Assembly: GCF_000026145.1 (NCBI RefSeq)
Contig: NC_009445.1
Span: 4,712,001-4,776,000 of the forward strand
Direction: 5' to 3'
DNA length: 64,000 nucleotides
Origin: Bradyrhizobium sp. ORS 278
GTDB taxonomy: Bacteria > Pseudomonadota > Alphaproteobacteria > Rhizobiales > Xanthobacteraceae
Part shown: in pieces, positions 35,308 through 44,685 of the stretch
Position numbering within the stretch: position 1 is the stretch's first letter
Layout of the letters: every line of letters begins with the position of its first letter
Made by a program: the position numbers and the translations under genes
The notes under the pieces: model-generated
Seen by the model: only the letters and a program-made list of their open reading frames with translations
Told to the model about the DNA's origin: nothing
The model's database searches: none

Positions 35308-37068
35308 ATGCTTCGCAAAAACTTGGCTTCCTCGCGCCTGCTGCGGGTTGGCGTCTCAGGGCTGATCACCCTTGCGGTGGCGGCAGTGGTCACCGTCGAC
35401 AGCGCGGAAGCGCGCCGGCACCATCGGCATCACGCGCGTCACTCCCCCCACAATGACGAGGGCAGCTACAGCCCGGCGTTCGCCTCGATCGTCGTCGACG
35501 GCAATTCGGGCGCGACCCTGACTGCGACCAATCCGGACGCGTTGCGGCACCCGGCGTCGCTCACCAAGATCATGACGCTTTATCTGCTCTTCGAGCGCCT
35601 CGACTCCGGCAAGATGAAGCTCGACACCGAGATGCCGGTGTCGGAGCACGCCTCCGAGCAGTCGCCGACCAAGCTCGGCCTGCGTCCGGGCCAGACCATC
35701 CGCGTCGAGGATGCGATCAAAGGCCTAGTGACCCGTTCGGCCAACGATGCCGCCGTGGTCATCGCGGAGGCGATCGGCGGCGACGAGGACGAGTTCGCCA
35801 AGATGATGACGCGCAAGGCGCGCTCGCTCGGCATGAGCCGCACCACCTATGTCAACGCATCGGGCCTGCCGGCCGACGAGCAGATCACGACGGCGCGCGA
35901 CCAGTCCATCCTCGGCCGCGCCATCCAGGACCGCTTCCCGCGCTACTATCGCTATTTCTCGACCGTAGTGTTCAATTATCGCGGCCAGTCGATCCGCAAC
36001 CACAATCACCTGCTCGGCAATGTCGAGGGCATCGACGGCATCAAGACCGGCTATACCCGCGCCTCCGGCTTCAACATCGTGACCTCGCTGCGCCGCGGCA
36101 ACCGCCATCTGGTCGGCGTCGTGCTCGGCGGCCGCAGCGGCGGCTCGCGCGACGCCATCATGCGCAACCTGCTTGCAGAGAACCTCGAGAAGGGCGCGAC
36201 CAAGCGCACGGTTGCGGCGGTCGGCGAGCGCGGCAACTCCGACGCCGGCGACGACCAGAGCACGGTGCAGCTCGCCTCGGCCGCGCCCGAGACCCCGGCT
36301 CCGAGCCGGGCCGCAAAATTCATTTCGACGCTTTCGGAGGCCACCGCCGCCTTGCCGCCGGCTGCGCCCAAGGAAGCCAAGGTCGAGCCGGCACCGATGA
36401 CCAACGGCGTCATCCAGAATCAGCCGATCTCGCTCGTTCCCGGCTCGACCGAGCCGATGAAGCCGGTGAAGGTGCGGACGGTTCAGGTCAAGGCCGGCGC
36501 CGTCAAGCTCGCCACCGCCGCCCCGCAGCCGGTGGCGGCCGCCCCGGCCCCCGCGCCGTTCGCGCAGCGCGTCGAGGCGATCGAGCCGGCACCGCCGATC
36601 GCCCGCGCCGAAGTCGCCGCGCGGCCGGACATGCCGCCGCAGCCGCCGGGCCACGGCACCGGCAACGGCATTCTCGGCGTTTTGCCGGCCTCCAGCCTGC
36701 CGCCGGCGTCGTCCCAGGCGATGGCCTATGCCGCGCCCCCGGCCCAGCCGGCTCCGCCGGCCCCGGTCCAGATGGCGTCCGCCAACCCCGCTCCGGACGC
36801 GCCCGCCCGCGCCGCCGTCGCGCGCAGCGGCTGGATCATCCAGGTCGGCGCACTCGACAGCGAGGCCGAGGCGCAGAAGCGCATCGATGCGGCGCGCAGC
36901 TCCGCGCAGGGCCTCTTGAGCAAGGCCGATCCGTTCACCGAGACGGTCTCGAAGGGCGACAAGACGCTGATCCGCGCCCGCTTCGCAGGTCTCGATCGCG
37001 ATCAGGCCGAAGCGGTCTGCAAGAAGCTCAAGCGCGCCGACATCTCCTGCATGACCGTACACAACTAA
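35308..37068 (+). CDS. D-alanyl-D-alanine carboxypeptidase with SPOR domain
   Basis: A 586-residue periplasmic penicillin-binding protein. A signal peptide and a His/Arg-rich stretch (RRHHRHHARHS) come first. The peptidase domain (about 50-300) has the active-site SLTK (Ser84-Lys87), SAN, and IKTGYT. A long Pro/Ala-rich linker (about 320-500) follows. The C-terminal SPOR domain (GWIIQVGALDSEAEAQKRID) binds denuded septal glycan. It trims pentapeptides. The start at 35308 (CGGGGATTTC before ATG) opens directly on the signal peptide. Confidence 0.9.
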   Translation: MLRKNLASSRLLRVGVSGLITLAVAAVVTVDSAEARRHHRHHARHSPHNDEGSYSPAFASIVVDGNSGATLTATNPDALRHPASLTKIMTLYLLFERLDSGKMKLDTEMPVSEHASEQSPTKLGLRPGQTIRVEDAIKGLVTRSANDAAVVIAEAIGGDEDEFAKMMTRKARSLGMSRTTYVNASGLPADEQITTARDQSILGRAIQDRFPRYYRYFSTVVFNYRGQSIRNHNHLLGNVEGIDGIKTGYTRASGFNIVTSLRRGNRHLVGVVLGGRSGGSRDAIMRNLLAENLEKGATKRTVAAVGERGNSDAGDDQSTVQLASAAPETPAPSRAAKFISTLSEATAALPPAAPKEAKVEPAPMTNGVIQNQPISLVPGSTEPMKPVKVRTVQVKAGAVKLATAAPQPVAAAPAPAPFAQRVEAIEPAPPIARAEVAARPDMPPQPPGHGTGNGILGVLPASSLPPASSQAMAYAAPPAQPAPPAPVQMASANPAPDAPARAAVARSGWIIQVGALDSEAEAQKRIDAARSSAQGLLSKADPFTETVSKGDKTLIRARFAGLDRDQAEAVCKKLKRADISCMTVHN

Positions 37069-37090
37069 CTCACCGGCATCGCCGCATGTG

Positions 37091-37123
37091 AGGCCCGCGC
37101 GACACACGCGCGGGCCTTTTTCT
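37091..37123 (+). terminator. Terminator after the carboxypeptidase gene
   Basis: The strong stem AGGCCCGCGCG / CGCGCGGGCCT with an ACACA loop is followed by TTTTTC. The 180 bases after it up to the J-domain gene hold no feature I recognise. Confidence 0.92.
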
Positions 37124-37300
37124 TTGCCTGCGCGCGACTCCGCAACAAGCGGGCGCACGCAAACCACTCGTCAAGGAATTGCCGCTAGACGTTATTCACC
37201 ATGTCGAACGATCGCGCCTGACAAAGCCGAGAGCCACGGGCGTCGACATGACTGTGATGGAAGCAGGTTCGGTCTTGTGGCGTTGGTGGCGTTGCCGGAG

Positions 37301-38017
37301 TTAGCCGTGATGCGTACGAAGCAGAGTATCCTTGGCCTCGTTCACCCGGGCGGCGAGGTACGTCGACCCCCCCTGGTCGGGATGCAGTTTCTTCATGAGC
37401 GCACGGTGGGCACGCCCGATCTCGTCACGCCCCGCGCCCGGCTGCAGGCCAAGGATCTGATAGGCCTCCTCATGCGTCATTTTGGAGCTCGGCGCCGCGC
37501 GGCGCTGCCCCCCTGCCGCATCGCCCTGCGCGTGCTGACGCCAAGCGGGAAACCGGCGGTCCAGATAAGTTTCAAGTAGCGAAACGCTCTCTGCGTCCAG
37601 ATTCGGCAGCATCGCCGCAAGCTGCGGCAGATCGAACTCGCCGAGCGACCGGCCGGCGTTCGGTCCGGCAACGAAGCGGCCGTCCACTTGGCCGCTGTCG
37701 TGGTCGAGCATCATCTCGATGAACTGCGAGCGCACACGCGAATTCTGACCTGGAGAGCGCGGACCTCCCATTCCGAACATGCTGTTGATCTTGCCGAGGC
37801 CGCCCGGCGACCAGCCGAGCAGACCAGCGCCGAACAGGCCGATCGGAATCGCAACCACCAGCTCGCCGCGGATGCCGGTGAAGGCGGCGATGGCGAGACA
37901 GCCGACGCCTCCGGCCATCTTGATGGCGCGGGCCAGCACCGCCGGGTTCGCAGCGCGGAACATCTGCAACAGAAGATAAAGCGTGATGACGGCAACGGCG
38001 CCAGCGATCAATGTCAT
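37301..38017 (-). CDS. Membrane-anchored J-domain protein
   Basis: A 238-residue protein. The N-terminus (about 1-75) has two to three hydrophobic segments (IAGAVAVITLYLLLQMF, VGCLAIAAFTGI, LVVAIPIGLFGAGLLGW). A soluble middle of unknown fold follows. A compact J domain ends the protein, with the essential HPD in MKKLHPDQGGS. The TM-plus-C-terminal-J layout recalls Tim14/Pam18-like and DjlA-like co-chaperones, which recruit DnaK to a membrane site. The start ATG at 38017 begins the first membrane helix. The VWA-like gene 88 bases upstream on the same strand may be co-transcribed. Confidence 0.8.
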   Translation of the reverse strand: MTLIAGAVAVITLYLLLQMFRAANPAVLARAIKMAGGVGCLAIAAFTGIRGELVVAIPIGLFGAGLLGWSPGGLGKINSMFGMGGPRSPGQNSRVRSQFIEMMLDHDSGQVDGRFVAGPNAGRSLGEFDLPQLAAMLPNLDAESVSLLETYLDRRFPAWRQHAQGDAAGGQRRAAPSSKMTHEEAYQILGLQPGAGRDEIGRAHRALMKKLHPDQGGSTYLAARVNEAKDTLLRTHHG

Positions 38018-38105
38018 GCGCCGAATATAGAGCCTCTCCGGACAAAATGCATGATCGCCTGGGAGCACCGCCGGCGGATAGCGTTGCGGTGACCTGGGCC
38101 GCTCG

Positions 38106-38852
38106 TCATTTCATCTGGCCAAGCAGGCGCGCGGCGCCTCCCTCGGACGCGGCCAACCGCAGCAGCGCCTCGCGTCCACCGGCGGCGTAGGCGGCTGCGG
38201 CGCGCAGGAGTTCGCGAAGCTGCACAGCAGCGCCGGGATCGAAACGGCACCATGCGCCGCCGGACAGCCGCGCCATCTCGCGGAATGCCTGCTCGGCGAC
38301 GGGATCGTTGCCCTCCTGGAACATGAACAGCGGGACCTTCAAGAGCCCGAGCTCGCCAGCCCTCGCGCAGAGTTCGTCGGCGCTCTCCTCCATGGCATCG
38401 CCGACGAACACGACGGCGCGAATGCCGGCCGACGTCGCGTGGCGGCGCGCCTCGGCCAGGACCTTGCTGATCTGCGTTTCGCCGCCGCGACAGTCGATCT
38501 TACTCATCAAGCGAGCAAGCTCGGCGGCATCGGAGATCCAGCCCGTCGCCCGGCACTCGTGGAAGCCACGATAGTAAACCAGCCGGATGTCGAGAGCGCC
38601 CAGGGCGGCAGCCTCGCGGAACATGTCGGCCTGCAGCGCGCAGGCCATGTCCCAGGTCGGCTGACGGCTCAGGGTCGCGTCGAGGGCAAACACGAGCCGC
38701 CCTCTCGTTCCTTGCGTCGGGGCTAACCCGTTCGCCTGCGCGACAAAGGCCGCGATGGCATCGGCCGTCGACCTCTCCGTCTCCGGCAGCCGCTGGCTGC
38801 CACCGGACGCGGAGACGGGGCTGGAACGCGATCGGGAGGAGCTATCGACCAT
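38106..38852 (-). CDS. VWA-like domain protein
   Basis: About 248 residues. The core (RGRLVFALDATLSRQPTWDMACAL) has the strand-DxTxS metal-site pattern of von Willebrand A domains. It is followed by DIRLVYYRGFHECRATGWI, a TQISKVL second loop and AVVFVGDAMEE in the last conserved strand. No signal peptide is present. The start is uncertain: 38852 (CAGGTG ahead), 38879 or 38915. VWA proteins mediate metal-dependent protein contacts, often with AAA+ or chaperone partners; here the neighbour is a J-domain protein. Confidence 0.7.
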   Translation of the reverse strand: MVDSSSRSRSSPVSASGGSQRLPETERSTADAIAAFVAQANGLAPTQGTRGRLVFALDATLSRQPTWDMACALQADMFREAAALGALDIRLVYYRGFHECRATGWISDAAELARLMSKIDCRGGETQISKVLAEARRHATSAGIRAVVFVGDAMEESADELCARAGELGLLKVPLFMFQEGNDPVAEQAFREMARLSGGAWCRFDPGAAVQLRELLRAAAAYAAGGREALLRLAASEGGAARLLGQMK

Positions 38853-38975
38853 GCGCACACCTGCGGGGGTCTGCATCATGTGGGCGGACGAAGCTCTGTC
38901 CGCAATAACTGCCATCACTTGCACCCTGCCTATCGCAGGCGGGGCAGAACACACCGAAACGTGCTCTTCGGACGA

Positions 38976-39863
38976 TCAGTGCGTCAGCGGCTTCGCCGGG
39001 GTCGCGGTCTTGCCGGTCGGCGCATAGGGCGCCACCGGGCCCGGATCGAGCAGCGGGGCCTTGGCCTTGACCGGGCCGATGTCGCTCGAGCTGTCGCTGT
39101 CGGCCAGGAACTTGTCGAGCATGGCCTGGATCGACGACTTGGCCTCGTCCGGGCCGGTGTCGCGCATGTCGTTGTGCTGGAAGTCGGTCTTGACGACCGT
39201 GATGCCTTCCTTCTCGCAGATCTCGTTGTCCGGAATCACGCCGGGATCGGTCTTGAACTGCGGGTCGTTGGAGCGGAACGACAGGATCTTGAACTTGCCT
39301 TCGGTCACGAACGGCACACGCAGATTATCCAGCGTGACGACCTTCCGCACATCGTCCGGATACTGCTTGGCGAAGTACATCGAAATGTCGCCGCCCATGG
39401 AGTGGCCGACCATCGTCAGATGATCGTAATCGGCATTCGGCTGGATCTGCCGCATCTGCTCGACCGCGAAGCGGATGTTGGCGACGCCGCGCTGAATCTG
39501 CGGCAGCCGGCCGACATAGGGCTCGCCGACCTTGGTGACCATCGGCGGGTCGGTCGGCAGGTCATGCTGAATGCTCACCGCCATGTAGCCGCGGGCGGCG
39601 AACACGTTGGCCACGAACGAGTATTCGGTGAACTTCACGGTGTTGCCGTGATTGAGGATCGCGACCGGCAGCTTCAGCATGCCGGCGTCGGCCTGCATTT
39701 CCTTGTCGCGGCGGATCGCCACGGCAACCTCGACGAGGCGATTGCCGCGCGAGGCATCGTAGAAGCGGATCGTCTCGTGACGGATCGCCCATTTGCTGGC
39801 GGTGAAGTAGCCGACGGCCGCCAACACGCTGACGGACAACAGGACGGTTATTCCACGCTTCAT
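38976..39863 (-). CDS. Alpha/beta hydrolase
   Basis: A 295-residue protein with an N-terminal membrane/signal helix (GITVLLSVSVLAAVGYFTA). The hydrolase core contains LPVAILNHGNTVKF (oxyanion region) and the nucleophile elbow TMVGHSMGGDIS. Acid and His are probably in VTLDN / FQHNDM. A Pro/Ala-rich tail follows. It is exported or membrane-tethered. The substrate is unknown. A PhaR-like site lies 130 bases upstream (39995-40003), but a link to PHA metabolism is only a guess. Confidence 0.8.
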   Translation of the reverse strand: MKRGITVLLSVSVLAAVGYFTASKWAIRHETIRFYDASRGNRLVEVAVAIRRDKEMQADAGMLKLPVAILNHGNTVKFTEYSFVANVFAARGYMAVSIQHDLPTDPPMVTKVGEPYVGRLPQIQRGVANIRFAVEQMRQIQPNADYDHLTMVGHSMGGDISMYFAKQYPDDVRKVVTLDNLRVPFVTEGKFKILSFRSNDPQFKTDPGVIPDNEICEKEGITVVKTDFQHNDMRDTGPDEAKSSIQAMLDKFLADSDSSSDIGPVKAKAPLLDPGPVAPYAPTGKTATPAKPLTH

Positions 39864-40352
39864 GTTCGTCCCTCGGGAACTACAACCAAAGATAGTTAAA
39901 AACCTGCAAAACTCTCGTGACCCGTTTTGTTCAGTATATGTAACGGCGCTGTGACAGGAAGGCTAAATGTTGTGTATCCATCGCCCGTCTGTTGTGCGCC
40001 GCACCTAGTTGCTGTGCAGCATAGGGTCTACGCCGGCCCTTCCCATGCGACTTGAACTCTCAACGTCGGGTTCAAATCAGTCTCGAATTTGACGGTAATC
40101 TGGCGAAAACGGCGGCTTTCGCATTGACCTGCAACAAATCCGCCCGCTCCGTGGCAGGCAAGGTCAATAACAGGACACCACCGCGCCAGCGCACCTCGCC
40201 AGCACTCACCGGGCGAAGTTTATTGAAGGTGCGGCCGCGCGTTCAAGGCACAGGATGTCTCAGGCGGACTGATCGCAGACGCCGGTCTTGCTGCCGTCAT
40301 CAGGCCATTCGGGATCAAATGTCCTGCCTCAGGTCCCGCCCCGAGCTCGGCC
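39864..40352. other. Gap between hydrolase and mipZ
   Basis: A 489-base region. It contains TGCGCCGCA at 39995-40003 (matches TGCRNYGCA, as at the phasin promoter). AT-rich DNA right before the hydrolase start (39890-39950) could hold its promoter. A frame on the plus strand (40052-40363) is very Arg/Ser rich and is not gene-like. No terminator for mipZ was found. Confidence 0.4.
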
Positions 40353-41276
40353 TCACGCGCTGATGATGTCGTGCAGGTCCAGCGGCTTGTCGACCTGGGC
40401 GAACCATTCGGCGCGGTTGGCGGCGCGGCGTCGGCCGCGCTCGTCGAGCGGCAGTTTGAGCTGGCGCAGCAGGCTCGTGACCTCCTCGCGCGCCGTGACG
40501 TGGCCGAGATTGGGGCGCGTGCCGAGCGTCGCCTCGTCGATGTCGTCCAGCGCCGTCAGCCCGCGCGGGAAGAACTCGCGATAGACCACGCGCTCGGCAA
40601 AGCCGTCGATGGCGCGGAAGCCGAGCCGCAGCGACAGGTCCTTGAGGCCTTCTGCGACGAGCTGCTTGTTGCGCGAGCCCAGCATCGACAGCCGGTTGCG
40701 CACCACGATCCAGTCGGTCATGGCGCCATCGACCTGACGGCGCTTGCGCCGGACGTCGCGGACCATCTCGGCGTAGTGGCTCTCCCCGGTCACCGCATAG
40801 GTCGCGGCGTCGACCGTGCCGAGCACGTCGAAATCCAGGAAGCTGTCGTTGATCGGGGTGACCAGCGTGTCAGCCATCGAATGCGCAAGCCGCATCAGAT
40901 AGCTGTCGTTGCCCGGCGTATCGATGACGATGAAATCGAACGACCGTTCGACCGCGCTCACCGCCTCCATGAATTGCTGGAACTCGGTGTTCTCGTTCTC
41001 GTCGATCTGCAGGGTCTGGCCGAGCTGGATGCAGTAGTGAGTCGGCAGCTCCAGGCGCAGGCCGGTGCGGCGCGCCCAGGCGCTGCGGTTGTTGATGTAG
41101 TGCGTGAAGCTCTGCTGGCGGCAGTCCAGATCGATGGTGGCGACGCGCTGGCCGGCCTTCAGCAGCGCAACGGCAATATGCAGGGCGGTGGTGGACTTTC
41201 CCGACCCGCCCTTCTCGTTTCCAAGCACAACCACATGGGCCGAGCCCGATTGTCCCTGGCTAGTCTGCACCAGCAT
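40353..41276 (-). CDS. mipZ: Division-plane positioning ATPase MipZ
   Basis: A 307-residue P-loop ATPase of the ParA/MinD class. It has the deviant Walker A GNEKGGSGKSTT, Walker A' RVATIDLDCRQQSF, and Walker B FDFIVIDTPGND. The long stretch MADTLVTPINDSFLDFDVLGTVD is typical of MipZ rather than of ParA or MinD. In Caulobacter MipZ forms gradients from the ParB poles and blocks FtsZ polymerisation away from midcell. It is divergent from panC. Confidence 0.92.
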   Translation of the reverse strand: MLVQTSQGQSGSAHVVVLGNEKGGSGKSTTALHIAVALLKAGQRVATIDLDCRQQSFTHYINNRSAWARRTGLRLELPTHYCIQLGQTLQIDENENTEFQQFMEAVSAVERSFDFIVIDTPGNDSYLMRLAHSMADTLVTPINDSFLDFDVLGTVDAATYAVTGESHYAEMVRDVRRKRRQVDGAMTDWIVVRNRLSMLGSRNKQLVAEGLKDLSLRLGFRAIDGFAERVVYREFFPRGLTALDDIDEATLGTRPNLGHVTAREEVTSLLRQLKLPLDERGRRRAANRAEWFAQVDKPLDLHDIISA

Positions 41277-41538
41277 GTTTTCGACCCCTTACGATCATCT
41301 TCGAGTCACGGTCGTCTGCGGTCAAGTTAATTGCATCATCATCGTGAATCCCACGGGGGATGCGCCCTCCGCTACTACTTGGCGCGCGCATTTACCAACT
41401 CCGCACGATGTGCGGAGACGTGCTAACAGGCGTATCCGAGTAGGCTGATCGGTTTGCATCGCCCTTGTGAAAGGCGCCCCGCCGAGCGTCAAGGCCGAAC
41501 ACAAGACCTGCGATTTTTCGCTGCGAGATCGAGCAAAA

Positions 41539-42390
41539 ATGTCACGACATCCGCGTATCGCCCGCACCATTCCTACTCTGCGCCGCGAGCTCGACAGCTT
41601 GCGCGCGAGGAAGGCCAGCATCGCTCTCGTGCCGACCATGGGTGCGCTGCATGACGGCCACATCTCGCTCGTTCGGCTGGCGAAGCGCCGCGCCGACAAG
41701 GTCGTTGTCTCGATCTTCGTCAACCCGACTCAGTTCGCGCCGACAGAGGATTTCGGCTCTTACCCGCGCACCTGGAATGAGGATGTTGCCAAGCTCAGCG
41801 CCGAGCGCGTCGATCTGATCTGGCACCCCGATGCCAAGGCGATGTATCCGGACGGCTTTGCGACGCGGATCGTACCGGAAGGTCCGGCGCTCGCCGGGCT
41901 GGAGGATCGCTTCCGCCCGCACTTCTTCGGCGGCGTCGCCACGGTCGTGGCCAAGCTGTTCACGCAATGCCGGCCCGACGTCGCGATCTTCGGCGAGAAG
42001 GACTATCAGCAGCTGCGTGTCGTCACCCGGATGGCGCGCGACCTCGATCTCGGCGTGCGCGTCGTGGGCTGCCGTACGGTGCGCGAACGCGACGGTCTCG
42101 CGATGTCCTCGCGAAATGTCTATCTCAGTGCAGACGAGCGCCACGTCGCACCCACGCTCCATCGCGTGCTGAAACAGATCGCAACGCGGTTGCGCGCCGG
42201 TGACACTATGCACGACGCGGTTCATGACGGCGCCGTGACGATCACCGAGGCGGGCTTCACCTTGGACTATCTCGAAGTCCGCCATGCCGAGACGCTGGCG
42301 CCACTGGCCGCAGGCGCGTCCGGACCAAAGCGGATCCTGGTTGCGGCCAAGCTCGGAACCACGCGCCTGATCGACAACATCGCGGCGTGA
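41539..42390 (+). CDS. panC: Pantothenate synthetase
   Basis: A 283-residue enzyme joining pantoate and beta-alanine with ATP. Motifs are [16 protein letters not shown] (HIGH-type nucleotide site), [42 protein letters not shown] and [13 protein letters not shown]. The start at 41539 follows GAGATCGAGC; the frame is open 24 codons further but those are not family-like. No panB or panD is adjacent. Confidence 0.95.
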   Translation: MSRHPRIARTIPTLRRELDSLRARKASIALVPTMGALHDGHISLVRLAKRRADKVVVSIFVNPTQFAPTEDFGSYPRTWNEDVAKLSAERVDLIWHPDAKAMYPDGFATRIVPEGPALAGLEDRFRPHFFGGVATVVAKLFTQCRPDVAIFGEKDYQQLRVVTRMARDLDLGVRVVGCRTVRERDGLAMSSRNVYLSADERHVAPTLHRVLKQIATRLRAGDTMHDAVHDGAVTITEAGFTLDYLEVRHAETLAPLAAGASGPKRILVAAKLGTTRLIDNIAA

Positions 42391-42431
42391 GCTTCGCAAG
42401 ATATCGCCCGACCGGTGCCGATGACTGCGCC

Positions 42432-42457
42432 CTCCCCTTGCGGGCCCCGCAAGGGAG
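42432..42457. terminator. Hairpin between panC and DUF1489
   Basis: CTCCCCTTGCGGG pairs with CCCCGCAAGGGAG, a common Rhizobiales intergenic hairpin. It lies between convergent genes and has no T-run, so its role as a terminator is uncertain. Confidence 0.45.
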
Positions 42458-42530
42458 AGAGCGCGGCAACTGGCATCGCGGAAGAGATGCTTCTCATCCG
42501 CTGCACGCGATTCCCGGACGCCTCAAGCCG

Positions 42531-42971
42531 CTACAACAACCCGAGATCCCGCAGTTCCCGGCGCAGCGGCTCGGGCATGGCTTCGACGCCGGCGGCGGTG
42601 GCCTTGCCGAGATCGGCGGGTGCGTCCTCCGCGGTCAGGTAGCGCCAGCCCTGGAACGGCCGCATCGGCCGTGGCGAGACGGCGATCACTTTCGGCTGCA
42701 TGATGATGCGGCAACGACCGATGCCGTCGCCGTCGCGGAACGGCTCGATGCCCATGATTTTCTCGCGCACGGCGACTTCGCCGCGAATCACCCAGTACAG
42801 CGAGCCGCCATCGAGGATGTCCTCGATCCGCTTCGGCGTCATCCGCGTGACATGGACGTGCTGCTGCGGCAGGCCCTTCTTCTTGGCCGCCAGCATGCGC
42901 TCGGCGATCCAGTCCTTCAGCTCTTTGACCGACTCGCAGCCGACGGCCAGTTTGATCAGATGCAGGGGCAT
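42531..42971 (-). CDS. DUF1489 family protein
   Basis: A 146-residue protein: MPLHLIKLAVGCESVKELKDWI, then HVHVTRMTPKRIEDILDGGSLYWVIRGEVAVREKI, RCRIIMQPKVIAVSPRPMRPFQGWRYL. This is the full-length DUF1489 pattern, an alphaproteobacterial family without known function. It has no signal peptide or membrane segment. It starts 21 bases after the upstream membrane protein gene, suggesting co-transcription. Confidence 0.85.
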   Translation of the reverse strand: MPLHLIKLAVGCESVKELKDWIAERMLAAKKKGLPQQHVHVTRMTPKRIEDILDGGSLYWVIRGEVAVREKIMGIEPFRDGDGIGRCRIIMQPKVIAVSPRPMRPFQGWRYLTAEDAPADLGKATAAGVEAMPEPLRRELRDLGLL

Positions 42972-42991
42972 GATGAGGGTTCGATCGGGTG

Positions 42992-43981
42992 CTATTCGTC
43001 CTTGGCGGCCGGCTCGGCGGCGTCAGGCGCGGCCTGCGGCGCGGCCGCCGGTTTTGGCTTCGGCGCGGCGGCCTTCTTGGCGGCGGCCGGCGGCGGGGCC
43101 TGGGCGTGGCTCGCGGCAACGCTCGGCGCCGCCGCGGGCGCCGGCGCAAGCTGGGTCGGCGGCTTCGGCGCGACCGAGCGCGTCGATGCGGTCGGCTCCG
43201 GGTTCATGATGCTGACCGGCGGCGTGTTGGCGGAGCTTGGAAACTCCGCTGTCGTCGGCTTGCCGGTCGGAGCGGATGGCGCAAGTCCCGCGAACGTGCC
43301 GGCGGCCGGCTGGCTCTGCGCGGCGGCGGGAGATGGCGGCGCGTTCCACTGCGAGGCATAGCGCGTCACCAGCCCCTCATAGGTGCGCCCTTCCATGTTG
43401 TTGACCAGTTGCTGCCGGTCGGTCACCGCGCGGAACATCACGCAGTCGTTCGGCGTGCAGCGATCGCGCGTCAGCAGCACATAGGCCATCAGGCCATAGC
43501 GGTCGCGCTCCACCGCCCGGCGCAAGGCCAGCAGCTCCGCGGTCATCACCTTGTTGGCGCTGACGAGATCGCCGGCCTGCGACAACCGGCTGAGCATTCC
43601 CGCCGCATAGCTGACCGCGGCGGCGGTCATCTCGGCCGATCCGAACAGGCTCTTCTCGCAATTCGACAGAACAAGGTCGCCGGCGAGGTCGTCGACACAG
43701 GCCAGAGCCGGAGGCGAGAGACCCATCGATGCGGTGGTGGCGGGATCGCCATTGCCGCCGCGCTGGGACGGATCCTGGCTGCGCATCATCGAGGCGACCG
43801 CGATCCCGACCGCCAGCAGCGTGATCACCGTCAGCGCGCCGTTGGCGACCGACTTCTCCGCCCGCAGCAGGGTGATCAGAACGATCAAGGCAAAGAAGCC
43901 CGCGGCCGCAACGGTGAGCCACATCGGGAATGCCGGCGAGTTCAGGAGCTGGTCGAACGACGAGGGCCAGGTCGAATTCAT
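42992..43981 (-). CDS. Hypothetical membrane protein with Pro/Ala-rich C-terminus
   Basis: A 329-residue protein. Two N-terminal membrane helices (FPMWLTVAAAGFFALIVLITLL and GALTVITLLAVGIAVASM) come first. A ~150-residue soluble domain with four cysteines (ALACVDDLAGDLVLSNCEKSL ... RDRCTPNDCVMF) follows, probably periplasmic. The last ~110 residues are Pro/Ala/Lys rich. I do not recognise a named family; similar proteins are expected in Bradyrhizobium. It is probably co-transcribed with DUF1489. Confidence 0.7.
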   Translation of the reverse strand: MNSTWPSSFDQLLNSPAFPMWLTVAAAGFFALIVLITLLRAEKSVANGALTVITLLAVGIAVASMMRSQDPSQRGGNGDPATTASMGLSPPALACVDDLAGDLVLSNCEKSLFGSAEMTAAAVSYAAGMLSRLSQAGDLVSANKVMTAELLALRRAVERDRYGLMAYVLLTRDRCTPNDCVMFRAVTDRQQLVNNMEGRTYEGLVTRYASQWNAPPSPAAAQSQPAAGTFAGLAPSAPTGKPTTAEFPSSANTPPVSIMNPEPTASTRSVAPKPPTQLAPAPAAAPSVAASHAQAPPPAAAKKAAAPKPKPAAAPQAAPDAAEPAAKDE

Positions 43982-44292
43982 GCGCGCTGATTCCTGACGC
44001 GGGCCGACAACACTGGCCCAAATCGCATCCCGGCATGGGACGCCCGTAAACCGATCATCAAACTCAAACGCTCACCCGATCCATGACAGCCTCGCCCCAC
44101 GACAATAGGACGATTCCATGCGCCTTGCGGGGCAGGATGGTGCGGAGCCGACCGCTATCCCCAGAGGGATTGCGCAGCAATTGTAAATCCTTCGGGAGCC
44201 GGCTTGCAGTCCCGTGGCAATACCGATGCCGCCCTCCTCGATCGAGCCGGCGCGTCCGCCGACGCGCCGGGCGTTTCGGCGGGCGCGATGCC
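43982..44292. other. Gap without a recognised gene
   Basis: Three hundred and eleven bases between the Pro/Ala-rich membrane protein and the small gene at 44293. I see no gene, repeat, terminator or known site. Confidence 0.4.
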
Positions 44293-44484
44293 TCAGGAGA
44301 GGGCCAGCTGGCTCTCTCTGGCGACCCGCTCGAACGCTTCGGTCGAGCTTTTGATCCGGTACTGGCAGTCATCGCCCTCGGTTGGCAGCTGGCGGATGAT
44401 CTCATAGGTGCCGCTGGCCGCCGGACGCGAGACGTTGCTCGCGGTGAAATAGACTGTCGCCCCGATGGGGAACTTGTGTCTCAA
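44293..44484 (-). CDS. Small hypothetical protein
   Basis: A 63-residue protein, starting MRHKFPIGATVYFTASNV and ending ERVARESQLALS, with SGTYEIIRQLPTEGDDCQYRIKS between. It reads as a small beta-rich domain known as a conserved hypothetical in rhizobia. I place the start at a TTG (44484) because CAGGAGAGGGCG precedes it at ideal distance; a TTG nine codons earlier has no such site. The function is unknown. Confidence 0.65.
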   Translation of the reverse strand: MRHKFPIGATVYFTASNVSRPAASGTYEIIRQLPTEGDDCQYRIKSSTEAFERVARESQLALS

Positions 44485-44685
44485 CGCCCTCTCCTGCTCG
44501 CATGCCGGCAAGAGGCCTCAAGGTCCCGCGGCCCGGGCCGGCGCGTCTTTAGATAATGCCATCTCTATAGCATGCAGCAGGCGCCGCTGGCCAGCGACCT
44601 CATAAGATAGGAAATGCGTATTTCCGCTGCCGTATCAGCTGGATACCACAGCTGCACGGCACCGTGCGGAGGCGCTGCGGGAACC

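Noticed and set aside
40052..40363. Plus-strand frame between hydrolase and mipZ
   Set aside because: Extremely Arg/Ser rich, overlaps the mipZ 3' end, no family resemblance.
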